A stretch of 64,000 nucleotides of DNA, from contig OZ023206.1 of assembly GCA_963995525.1 (NCBI GenBank), positions 70,691,295-70,755,294 on the forward strand, in the 5' to 3' direction. Positions 11,527 through 22,600 of the stretch are shown here, one piece after another (position 1 is the first letter of the stretch; every line of letters starts with the position of its first letter). The DNA comes from Escarpia spicata. Taxonomy: Eukaryota; Annelida; Polychaeta; Sabellida; Siboglinidae. The position numbers and the translations under genes are program-made. The notes beneath the pieces are model-generated. The model was not told the DNA's origin. It did not search any database and was given only the letters and a program-made list of their open reading frames with translations.

Positions 11527-13790
11527 ATGTTCAGCAATCTGAGAAGAAAGTATGGACAAGATTGTGTCAAAGATGTGAGAAAACTTGAAGAATTGGCCAG
11601 AAAGGTGTCGCACCACAGAAATCACCTTGTGTTTACGCTACATTGCCAGGACGTTGATGTAACACCTCCCAGTCTCAGCCTGAAATGCCCAATAAACAAG
11701 GCAAAAGCGAGTAGAATAGTGGACTTAGGACTTAGGCCATGTTCGCACTGGGTCCGATTCACATACCAGATTCTAGCGTATAGTTCGCGTACGGTCGACG
11801 TTGCGTCAGGTTGCGTTCAGACTACTAATAATTAAGCTGATGCGAACCTTTTGCACGTACCATTCGCATCCACTGAAAACACATCGAGAGTTGGTCTGCG
11901 CAGACCAGCCACAGCTAATGCAGCGGAACCAGTGTGTACACAGCCAATTGGACGCGAATCATATGCCTGTCCGCTAAAATTGCCAGTGTGAACACGGCCT
12001 TAGTAAGAGAGTGAATACGTGTCATAAATAATAAAATTGGACATGTTTAAAGAAACAAAAAATCGCCTTAGAAACAAAGTCGTTGCATGTCTGCGAGAGT
12101 ACGCACAAGAAAATAAAATGGCGACATCAACAGAAGATTTGGCGCCTAGATGTGAAGAGACTGAACCACAGAAGTGGATCTGACCGAAAAACTGCTGAAA
12201 AAGTGGGTGATAAACCTGTCTAAATAACGACCGAGGAGTTTGTTGTAGCAGCAGAACAAGCAACATGGAGCTTGCCACAAGATCAAAAAGACAAGCTTCG
12301 TGCATATATCACGGGAATTCTAAAGGCGGCTAAGGCTCCAAAACTGAATCAAACTAGACAGGAAAGAACAGCTCTAAAAGAACTACAGAAGGAGAAATCA
12401 ATCACCATACTCCCTGCAGACAATGAGAATGCCACAGTCATTATGGAAACGAAAGAATACCAGGAGAAAATTAAGGAAATGCTAAACGACCAATCGACAT
12501 ACGGCCAGGAAGTACAAGGCAGAACTGATCAGAATGATAAATTCTTTGGAGAACGAAGGGAAGATCACCAAAGACCAGAACTTGTACTTGTACCCAACAC
12601 TCGAAAAAGTACCACGCATGTACGGCTCTTCAAAAATCCACACGTAGGGCATACCACTCTGACCAATAGTGGATTCACAAGGAAAAAGCTAAAAGTGGAA
12701 TGTGGCAAAACATTTGTGTCATATGATGTTGTGCCAGTCCTACGAAGACACCTATCAAGGAAGCATGTGAAGTAATCCGAAAGAGACTACAGAATGAGAT
12801 GACACTCAAGAAGAAAACAAACCTAACAGTAGACAACATCGTGGAGCTGTTTACATTTGTCTTGGGGACTACGTACTTTAGATTTGGAGGAGAAATTTAC
12901 CAGCATAAGTTTGGAGAAGCCATGGGTAGTGCTGTACCCCCCATTGTTGTAACTTGTACATGGAGGATTTGGAGCAGAAAATCATTGCCACAGCACCAGA
13001 TGATTGCCAACCAAGAAACTGGAAGAAATATGTGGATGATGTTATCTGCCTAGTACACACGGGAACAGAGGAGAGAAATTACAGTAACAACACATGAACA
13101 CTGTTGACCTTACACGGGCAGCATCGTTGTCACAAACGAAGCACAGAACAACAGCATGCCCTTCCTTGATGTTCATCAGAAAGGAAGATGGCAGCATGAA
13201 GTCTATAGTGTATCAGAAGAAGACACACTGACCAATACCTGAACTTTGCATTCTACCACCCCAAACACCAAAAGTTAGGAGTTGTCAGAACCCTGATGAA
13301 CCGATGTGAGACAATAACTTCAGAAGAGGGAGACAAGAAGGAAGAGGAGAAACAACTAAAAGGAGCCCTGAAAGTTTGTGGCTATCCACCTTGGGCCTTG
13401 AAAAAGATGACAGATAACAACAGGAAGAAAGACAAAAAAAAAGAAAACGGGCCAGACCTACAGAAACCAAGTAGTTATCCCATATGTGGAGGAAGTTTCA
13501 GAGAGGGTACATCCAGTACTGAAGAAATATGGGGTAACAACAGCCGTGCGTCCCCACACCACCCTCAGGTGCCTGTTGGTACACCCAAGGATAAAGTCAA
13601 GCCAGAAGAACAGGGCGAACTGGTGTACCAAATACCATGCAAGAACTGTGGCGCAGATTGTTGATCAAACCGAGACTTGAGGAACATAGAAAGGATGTTG
13701 ACAACACAAGGAAAGGGAAATACACGAGGAGCGAGAAAAAAGATCAATGTCAACCATTATGACATTTGTCATAACAATCATCATCAGTCT
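11527..13790 (+). mobile_element. Penelope-like element, degenerate, copy 2
   Basis: Degenerate but more complete copy. In order: the N-terminal NLRRKYGQDCVKDVRK region (from 11,527), a MITE, the PQDQKDKLRAYITG and ERTALKELQKEKSITILPAD fingers region (12,272-12,500), NLTVDNIVELF and the GEAMGSAVPPIV RT motif (12,820-12,960), the catalytic YVDD at 13,029-13,040, the thumb-like YLNFAFYHPKHQKLGVVRTL region in a shifted frame (about 13,225-13,310), and PYVEEVSERVHPVLKKYG with VYQIPCKNC leading into a GIY-YIG nuclease (13,480-13,655). Frameshifts occur near 12,745, 12,950 and 13,080. At about 13,660 the frame jumps from CKNCGADC to LEEHRKDVDN, so the central YIG part of the nuclease is deleted. 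It cannot be autonomous. Confidence 0.85.
11735..11999. mobile_element. MITE in Penelope-like element, copy 2 (265 bp)
   Basis: The orthologous MITE insertion, with the same ends and TTA duplications at 11,732-11,734 and 12,000-12,002. It is about 145 bp shorter than copy 1, having lost interior sequence after the GATGCGAACC phrase. Shared position and target duplication show that it inserted before the segmental duplication. Confidence 0.8.
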
Positions 13791-15398
13791 AGCTGCTCTT
13801 TGTGTCCTGACTTAAGGAAAGGACAAATGCCATAAATGTTTAAAGATTCAACTGCTTTGTAACTCTCTACAATCACGCTGTGACAGTCTCTGCTCTCACA
13901 CACTGATGGCATCCTTTTAAACCCCCACAGCGCTTGGGGCAGAAGCAAGATACAAATTGTATTTATTGATGTACTGCATTACTTAAAATCAGTTTGACTT
14001 TCCCTGAAGGCCCAAGTAAAAAGAGGTGGTTTCTTTTTATCCTGGATAGGTGGTTGGATGTAGTGGAATTACAGCGTATTGTCAGTGCAGAAAAAGGAAA
14101 CGGCTTTTTTTGAGATGCACTCAATGAAAATGGAGTGCAGTAAGGGAGAGATCATTATTTCTGTAAGGGACATATGACTATTTGTATAACCTTGGGACAG
14201 ACCATTATTTGTATAAGGGACAGATCATTGTTTGTTTTTCCATATATACAACCACGTTTTGGTCATGTATGCAATATAACGATAAAGAATTTATCAAATT
14301 GGCACAAGTGGCTGCTTCATTGCTTGTTGTGTTTCTGATGTGTTTTTTGTCAAATCACACCCCGACGATTGACCAATAAGTGCCAAACTGCGACATTTAG
14401 AATTCTTGGATGTGACAATTAGAATTAGAATTTTGCTTGGCACAAACAAATACGCAAGCTCATACAGTCATATTGATTTCTTATATTTGCAAATTCGATT
14501 CTGATGCCGAGTTACACGTTTATATGCATAAATGTCTGTTATAATGCCAGACTCACTTTTTTAAGAGATGAGCCTGAAACAAGACAAGTGAAAAAAGTAA
14601 GAGAAAAACCCTATTTCCTAAGCTGGTTAATATTTCACAAGGTTAAGGTGAAAAAAGAAAAGTGAAGCCATCCACATTGCTCATAATATAGTGCAGTAGA
14701 AATGAGAAATGACGCTGATCATGGAGTGATTGGACAAGAAAGCTGCCAACATATCCCCTGTCGCTGGCACTAGAGTAATCACATTACTGGCAAGAAACAC
14801 CCTCAAGCATGTCTAAGTTCTAGTCTTCAATAACAATGTTACCTACATCGGGGAAGCAACATTATAATGTTGTAAGCTACTATCTTATCACTCTGGTTCA
14901 TTTTGTTAAATAACATCTATACATTTGGTAGGTGGGTGATGTCAATTTAAATAACTGTTCAATCAATGATTTGTTATAATTTTATCGAAATAAAACATGA
15001 GAAGTCTGAACAAAAGTATAGTGATCATGCATTTTGTTATCAAATACATTAAAATATGATTAGAGCAAGACTATTGATCATGCATCCCAAAACATACATA
15101 TTATACATAAATTGTACACATGTAAATTTCTTAATCATATATTTAAAAAAAAAACAATGAAACAATAGTCCGTTGGACCTTCGGCCCAAAGGACTAAAAA
15201 TGTCATTAGTAACAGTTTAATGTATGTTAAAGTTTGTAAATAAACCAGATTTTAATAAAATCACTCCTTACTACTCCTTTAATTAATTACGAGCTTCACA
15301 AAACAAAATTTAATTGGCAAACTTCTGTCAAAATCATACCAAAAGTAAACGTTGAAACTTCACAATAATCCTTCATCACCTCATAATACTCTATCTTA
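13791..15398. other. Non-coding, no gene recognised
   Basis: The first part may be 3' untranslated sequence of the Penelope-like element. The rest is AT-rich single-copy-looking sequence. Phrases GACAGATCATTATTTGTATAAGG recur loosely at 14,150-14,240, and a small hairpin-like CCGTTGGACCTTCGGCCCAA lies near 15,170. No support for a gene. Confidence 0.45.
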
Positions 15399-15435
15399 AT
15401 GCTGCTTGCTACCATTTCCTGGTAGCAAGCAGCAT
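15399..15435. repeat. Perfect 16-bp hairpin
   Basis: ATGCTGCTTGCTACCA, a 5-base loop TTTCC, and the exact reverse complement. An isolated perfect palindrome of this length in AT-rich DNA is unexpected by chance. It is too short for a normal microRNA precursor and no gene is adjacent, so its role is unknown. Confidence 0.9.
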
Positions 15436-15689
15436 AAAACAATATCAAGGTTCTATGCTAACCACAAAATGCATGTCTCACTGACTGATCCCTTCTATAT
15501 ATGTCAGATGTACATCAGATGTCCCCTAATCGAGGCACCAGAAAACATCATCCAATCTGTAGGATGACATTTTGAAATGGCCTGAGGTAGAGCCAGCCGA
15601 CAGGTGGTCATAAACCACATCAACTCTCAAACTAAGGGTTAATGCAACGTGTTCAACACAGTCCCAGATGTAGCCAGGAGCTGAAGTGT

Positions 15690-16070
15690 CCTGGAGTGAC
15701 AGAGACGGGAAAGAGAGGTAGGGAGAAAGAGAAGGTGTGGAGCGGGAAGAAAGATACCAGGAGGAGAAAGAGGGTTGAGTGGTGTGGAGAGGGAGGGAGG
15801 GACGGAGGTAGAAGTGGAGGGGGAGATGGAGGGTGGTATGAAGGTGGAGAGGAAGGGTTATGGTTAGGGAGAGAGGGAAGGAGAGATAGGGAGAAAGAAT
15901 GAGGGAGGGAGGGAAAGAAGCAGAAGGGAGAAGGAGGGGTAGAGAGAGACAAGGACGGGGAGTGGGGGAGGGAGAGGTAAGAGGGGAGGAGGGAGGGAGA
16001 AATGGGAAACAGGGATGAGGGCAAAGGAGGGAGGAGTTTGAGAGAGAGGAGAGGGAGGGAGACAATTGCA
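15690..16070. repeat. Polypurine/polypyrimidine tract
   Basis: About 380 bp of nearly pure purine on the plus strand, dominated by GGAGGGA, GAGAGG and AGGGAGAA phrases, interrupted by few pyrimidines. Such mirror-prone tracts can form triplex (H-)DNA. The open frames across it on both strands (Gly/Arg/Glu-rich or Ser/Pro/Leu-rich) follow from the low complexity and are not genes. Confidence 0.9.
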
Positions 16071-16550
16071 ATGTTCAGAAAACAATCATTTTAACAGAGG
16101 AGTGGTTACTGAGAATTCACATTTACAAGCAGAAAGAGAAAACTTATAATCAAAATGGACACAAAAATATTTCATTTTTTGTGTTGGAAACTCCAAAGAG
16201 TCTGCGTGGTTTGGATATGTTGGCACTAACAGAGCAACATGCAGAAGCTGTGTGTTTGTGACAATAATGTCTAGGTAATTACTGAAGGAAAGAAACTGGA
16301 CAGGAGGATGAATGGCCTGAGAGTCGCCAGTGGGACAACGCTCCGACAAGGGGAAGAATAATGAAGTGAGATAATGGCAGGTCCCTTGGTGCAGGCGGAG
16401 GTGGACTGAGTGGCAAAGAGAGCAGAGGCAGTGAAACAACGAGGCTGCAAGAAAAGGGGTCAGACCACAATTATGTTGAGAAGACAAAGGTGACGAGAAA
16501 GATGGAGGAGGATGAACAGCATGGCGACATGGAAAAGAACAACCAAAAGC
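16071..16550. other. Spacer between purine tract and minisatellite
   Basis: Mixed sequence without a recognisable product. A plus-strand frame starting at 16,490 runs into the minisatellite and is discussed there. Confidence 0.4.
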
Positions 16551-18238
16551 TTTGTGACAGTACTATAGTTAGTCAGCCTTGCGACAGTAGTATAGTTAGT
16601 CAGCCTTGCGACAGTACCATAGTTAGTCAGCCTTGCGACAGTACCATAGTTAGTCAGCCTTGCGACAGTACCGTAGTTAGTCAGCCTTGCGACAGTACCG
16701 TAGTTAGTCAGCCTTGCGACAGTACCGTAGTTAGTCAGCCTTGCGACAGTACCGTAGTTAGTCAGCCTTGCGACAGTACCGTAGTTAGTCAGCCTTGCGA
16801 CAGTACCGTAGTTAGTCAGCCTTGCGACAGTACCGTAGTTAGTCAGCCTTGCGACAGTACCGTAGTTAGTCAGCCTTGCGACAGTACCGTAGTTAGTCAG
16901 CCTTGCGACAGTACTGTAGTTAGTCAGCCTTGCGACAGTACTGTAGTTATTCAGCCTTGCGACAGTAGTATAGTTAGTCAGCCTTGCGACAGTACCATAG
17001 TTAGTCAGCCTTGCGACAGTACCATAGTTAGTCAGCCTTGCGACAGTACCATAGTTAGTCAGCCTTGCGACAGTACCGTAGTTAGTCAGCCTTGCGACAG
17101 TACCGTAGTTAGTCAGCCTTGCGACAGTACCGTAGTTAGTCAGCCTTGCGACAGTACCGTAGTTAGTCAGCCTTGCGACAGTACCGTAGTTAGTCAGCCT
17201 TGCGACAGTACCGTAGTTAGTCAGCCTTGTGACAGTACCGTAGTTAGTCAGCCTTGTGACAGTACCGTAGTTAGTCAGCCTTGTGACAGTACTAGTTAGT
17301 CAGGTACCGTAGTTAGTCAGCCTTGCGACAGTACTATAGTTAGTCAGCCTTGCGACAGTACCATAGTTAGTCAGCCTTGCGACAGTACCGTAGTTAGTCA
17401 GCCTTGTGACAGTACCGTAGTTAGTCAGCCTTGTGACAGTACCGTAGTTAGTCAGCCTTGTGACAGTACCGTAGTTAGTCAGCCTTGTGACAGTACCGTA
17501 GTTAGTCAGCCTTGTGACAGTACCGTAGTTAGTCAGCCTTGTGACAGTACTGTAGTTAGTCAGCCTTGCGACAGTACTGTAGTTAGTCAGCCTTGGGACA
17601 GTACTGTAGTTATTCAGCCTTGCGACAGTAGTAGTTAGTCAGCCTTGCGACAGTAGTAGTTAGTCAGCCTTGCGACAGTACCATAGTTAGTCAGCCTTGC
17701 GACAGTACCATAGTTAGTCAGCCTTGCGACAGTACCGTAGTTAGTCAGCCTTGCGACAGTACCGTAGTTAGTCAGCCTTGCGACAGTACCGTAGTTAGTC
17801 AGCCTTGCGACAGTACCGTAGTTAGTCAGCCTTGCGACAGTACCGTAGTTAGTCAGCCTTGCGACAGTACCGTAGTTAGTCAGCCTTGCGACAGTACCGT
17901 AGTTAGTCAGCCTTGTGACAGTACCGTAGTTAGTCAGCCTTGTGACAGTACTGTAGTTATTCAGCCTTGCGACAGTAGTATAGTTAGTCAGCCTTGCGAC
18001 AGTACCATAGTTAGTCAGCCTTGCGACAGTACCATAGTTAGTCAGCCTTGCGACAGTACCATAGTTAGTCAGCCTTGCGACAGTACCATAGTTAGTCAGC
18101 CTTGCGACAGTACCATAGTTAGTCAGCCTTGCGACAGTACCATAGTTAGTCAGCCTTGCGACAGTACCATAGTTAGTCAGCCTTGTGACAGTACTATAGT
18201 TAGTCAGCCTTGTGACAGTACTGTAGTTAGTCAGCCTT
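16551..18238. repeat. 27-bp minisatellite, about 62 copies
   Basis: Unit GACAGTACCGTAGTTAGTCAGCCTT plus GC or GT, period 27. Variant copies (CGTAG, CATAG, CTGTAG, TGTGAC, CGAC) occur in runs. A rare variant pair, GTTATTCAG followed by GACAGTAGTA, occurs near 16,945, 17,605 and 17,955, each time followed by CATAG-type then CGTAG-type copies, which shows duplication of multi-unit blocks. Because 27 is a multiple of three, long frames stay open: 269 codons on plus (repeat CDSTVVSQP) and 207 on minus (RLTNYGTVA). Nothing else suggests they are translated. Confidence 0.95.
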
Positions 18239-19440
18239 CCATCTTTTGAAGGGAACAATTATGAAGACCATAATTATGTCTAACATAAAAAGGACACAAG
18301 AAGTTAACAAGGTGTCCAGGTCTTACAACTGCTCAAAGTGCTTTACACTTCACTCTCTGGCAGACGTTTTCACCTGTACACCATCTTGACTTCTCTGGGA
18401 AGCATTCAGCCACACTGTGGGAAGATGATTCATATACCACTGACTAAAGTCATTCATACAGAAGAGTGAACTTGAACGTGGAGTGAATGAACTTGTCCAA
18501 GATTCAAAATGGCAGCAAGATAATTCAAATATCTGAAGTCAAAGTCTGATGAGCACTCTACTGCCTGTGCCACAGCTTCCTATACGTACACAGGTATCCC
18601 AGCAAGTACATAAAAGTATATTTATTTTGTAACTTTTGTGACTCCTCCTTCATCTCAGTGCCAACACAACTCATTGCAAGCATAAAAGTCCTAATAGTAG
18701 GTCTTCCTTTGTAAGAAATAATGTTTAGGTCTCACAGATCCCTAGTCCTTGATTCTGACCAAACGCAGACTAAGGCGCTAAAACAGCTGCTCCCTGTAGT
18801 ACAGAAAAGAAATTGGCTGATCCCTTGGAGACAGCACATCCTTGTGGAGTTTGGGTATAATGTTGGCATAAAAAGTTGAAAATGGGATGAAAATGTAACT
18901 GCAACATCAGAAATCTAAATTGGATGAGCTACAAACAGCTGACGCCACATCGAGGCAATAACATCCGACCTGCTAACGTCACTTCTCACACTTACCAGTT
19001 AACATTTCACACCTCCAATCATTGTACGTATTTGAAACAGCTCTGAGATAATTATTTTTTTATAAACAAGTACTGTCAAAATTCTGAATGTTTTAAAAAG
19101 ATTATCAAAACTGTTATCTCCAGATGGTAGCTGAAATAATTCAAACAACCAACAGACTGACTGTGTGCTTAAGAAATTCTTTGAATAAATTTGGTTGGGT
19201 GTCATTTTGGGTTAATTTTTTAAATAATTGAACCTATCTAATATCAGCTATGATATGCTAGCTCATTTGCACACATTTGTTGTTCTGTTTCAGTGAAATC
19301 ATCACAAACCAATTGACAATTTGGCTAAAGAATAAAATAGTATAGCTGTAGTTTGTTGTATAAAGGTCACTGTTCAAAACATTCACAACTTATGGAAGAT
19401 ATTGTTTATGGCTCCAAGATTAAATTGTAACAGTAGGAAT
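18239..19440. other. Non-coding with a dispersed repeat
   Basis: At 18,330-18,560 lies a sequence shared in order with 43,900-44,095: AGTGCTTTACACTTCA, GGGAAGCATTCAGCCA, a GGAGTGAA..GAACTTG..CAAGATTCAAA segment. This marks a dispersed repeat family, possibly related to the TTATTGAGTGCC element near 40,530. No gene is seen in the remainder. Confidence 0.6.
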
Positions 19441-19651
19441 AAAACTTACATTGGAGCTGTATTTTAAACTTGCAACGTTTCGATCCGTCTACCGCAGATC
19501 TTGACCATGCACTGATGGTATGTGATGTGGCTGAGATTTTGGCGGAATGATCAGGTTGTATCCAAGTCACATGACACGAGTGCGTGACCAAGAAACGTGG
19601 AACACAGATCAAAATGTTGCAAGTTTAAAATACAGCTCCAATGTAAGTTTT
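19441..19651. mobile_element. 211-bp foldback element with perfect 36-bp arms
   Basis: Bases 19,441-19,476 (starting AAAACTTACATTGGAGCTG) and 19,616-19,651 are exact reverse complements, separated by about 139 bp that include ACGTTTCGATCCG. No transposase. It is either a MITE or snapback element or the two termini of an internally deleted larger element. The near-perfect arms suggest recent origin or conversion between arms. Confidence 0.85.
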
Positions 19652-22600
19652 AAGCCTGCTATGACAGTTTACAACTTACCCTACTGAATGATTAAAGTAA
19701 ATTGTCTAATGACCTTAGTAAATGCATGCCTCCTTTCATTAACCAAACACATTAATTAGAGTACCGGTAGCAATAATGCTTGCTTCCTGGCAGTGCTAAA
19801 TGCAGAATAAAGGAGTTGCTTTTCTTCCAAAGTGTCATAGATTAATACTTGAAAGTTTGGTGCCTGAGATGCATACCGTTTAGTTACTACTAAATTAGTA
19901 ACAAAACATGTTAACACAGACACACATTGTGTTAGCGTGATTATAGTCGCATAGCTTGATCATCAGTGAACCTTCAAGATTTGCTAAATCAACTGAAGGG
20001 GAGCTTTAAATTCACAGTGGTCATTCTAACAGGGTGTCCCCATCATGTCATCTAAGGCATTCAACTTGGTGGACATACAAGAGAGGTTTTCATTTAAGTC
20101 TGGTTATTTAGCCAAAATGTAACACACCGGCCACTGTCATTCAACCGACTCAAATGAAGTATGATTAACCAGCATCATGAGCCTTATTAGACCACGAGGC
20201 CAGAAGAGGATATGAAACCATTGTCATGGGAAATCAGGGGAAGGTGTTCCATGGTAGAGACGAGATGTTCCCACTTTGTAAAACATGCAGAAATATTGAG
20301 TGACCACTGAATAGTCTATATAAATGAACAACAACTGACATTAGATTCCCCATGAAATAAGACCATTCTCTGCCTGACATATGTCGAAAAAACAACTCGA
20401 AGAAATCAAATAAAACTGATGATGACCCAGTTAATAAACATAATTGCTAGGGCTTGTGTATGAGAAGGAAGCGGATAAATTAAACAGTGAAAATATCTGG
20501 ACAGAAAACTTCTGAAACCTTAAATTATGTAATACAAGATAAGTTTACAATGTACGTTATTCAGTCAATATTTACTATCACAACCCTTGCACTACATTAT
20601 GGGTGTTATTAACATGTACCATTATAGACTTAGTTGCAATACTTGAATTAAATCTTTACCTTTCATTCTACTGGGTCCTGCAGCTAAATGACAAGGATGT
20701 AAGACTGAATTTCCTGTACAGAAGTGGTAATGTCTACTACAACTGGAATCCCATCGAGGATAATCATATATGTCCAATACCAGGCCAGAATAAAGTTAAT
20801 AATATCAGGGGGCAACTTTTTCTGCTGACACTGTAGGAAGCCAGGAAACTAGTTTTGAGCATGCTTACCAGAACAATATCACTACAATTTGAGCAGCTTT
20901 TGTTACGGAAGTGAGAAGTCACGCTGGAATGGCTGATATGTATATATATTATATATCTACGAATTGGACTTCATGAAATCTATCTGACTCCAGGTTTTAA
21001 CAAGTTAACAGGTTTTGATTCTTTGTAAATTTTCTAGTACATACCCTAGTCACATGCTTTTGGCTAAATAAGTATTCCCGTAGTATGGTTGTAATAAAGA
21101 TCAATCAATGTATTGATATACAAGTAACTCACTATACAGCCTGTACCATGATTAATACGCAACACAGCGTAACTAATATTTATATACTGTATCACCAAAA
21201 TATTAAAATTTTTATTTCCACTTTACTTTGGGTTAACAAATGAAATTGTTTGTTCAAGATTTGGTTATTTTCAATTTTACAGAACAAAAACTGTTTTTTC
21301 TTCTATCATCGGAACAAAAGTTGAAACACTTCAAAATGCACCACAATGTAAGTTTTTGAAATTACTATTTTTTTAAATATGACAGGTCAACCATTATGTC
21401 CCAGTCCCCCAATATACGCTTTTGGCATTCGTCATCCTACCACCTTGTATATCAATTTACCCAGGGGAACACTATATACATATATACCAGCCATACACTA
21501 TTTTAATCATAATAGGTATCGCGATGCATTAGTGATGACTCATGTATTGTGAGGGTACTCTATCTTTAGTTCTTTACAACCCTAACACCCTGCCCAAAAC
21601 TGAAACACACTGAAAATACAAACAAAATGCTAATTTCTTCTACTTTATGCCCATACCACAGACATAGCTGTATACAATTGGTGGCAGAATCTTCACATTT
21701 TTCATGGGTTTTGAAGGGTACTTCTTTCTGGGAGCTGAGAGCCCGAGATTACTGTCGTGACCATCATTACATGTTTCATGAATAATGAAACAGAATCGTA
21801 CATTAAATCCCTCTAAAATTCAAAGAAAACCGTGCGTACCACCTGTTAAATGTAATCATGCATCTGTTATGGATTTCACAAGCTACTAATGTATCATATC
21901 AAAAACACAGCCACAGAGAAGTGCAACTTCCACGGAGAGGACACACATTATGGGGGTAAGACTAAGACATCCGACTCAATACTGGTCAGCATTTTACATG
22001 TAATTTATTTGATTCTGCCAGAAACTAACATTCTATTTTGTAAACAACTATAGATGGTTATTTTAAAGATATAATGCTGTTAAGACAAATATTTTTATTT
22101 CAGAAGACTTAACAGTTATTAGTGTTGATGTAATAAGGATGCCAAGACACCAAGACTAGTTAACTGTCAGCCTCTTTTGGTAGGGTAGGTTAATTTAAAA
22201 TGTACACTGCACTACCGGACACCATTGTTGTGCTGGTTGTGTGCCTGCTAGAACACTCACTTTATTAATAGCAAACATGCTACATAGCTCACCGTTGGCA
22301 TGAGCCTTCTATTAGATGATCCGATCTGTGTCAAAGGCCGTTTGGTGTTACTGTAAATAAAAATAACATTGACCAGTGTACAGTTATCCTTGCTGCAGTG
22401 GTAGATATCTCAGTAAAATACAATAAACATGTTCACATTATAACAACATTACAATAGCAAGTAGGAACAGTTTTGAGTAATGTATTACATTTTAATTTAA
22501 TTTAATGAAATTGTAAAACTGTTTATATAATATTTGACAATTTTATTTGTTATTACACACAACACCGTTACAAGAAAACCATAGAAGCAGGGTTTTGTTA

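Larger units (their letters stand above)
8360..12685. repeat. Tandem segmental duplication, copy 2
   Basis: Second copy of the 2.9-8.3 kb segment, about 4.3 kb long because it lacks the LINE fragment, about 145 bp of MITE interior and some Penelope-like sequence. The two copies have the same order of parts: a spacer, three units of about 330 bp, the unknown minus-strand exons, a spacer, then a Penelope-like element with an embedded MITE. High identity in non-coding parts suggests a fairly recent duplication. Confidence 0.9.

Noticed and set aside
15526..16085. Ser/Pro/Leu-rich minus-strand frames of up to 181 codons
   Set aside because: Low-complexity translation of the polypurine tract.
16490..17299. 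Long plus-strand frame encoding a 9-residue repeat
   Set aside because: A 27-bp unit without stops keeps frames open automatically, and the minus strand is equally open at 17,635-18,258. There is no splice, start or conservation evidence.
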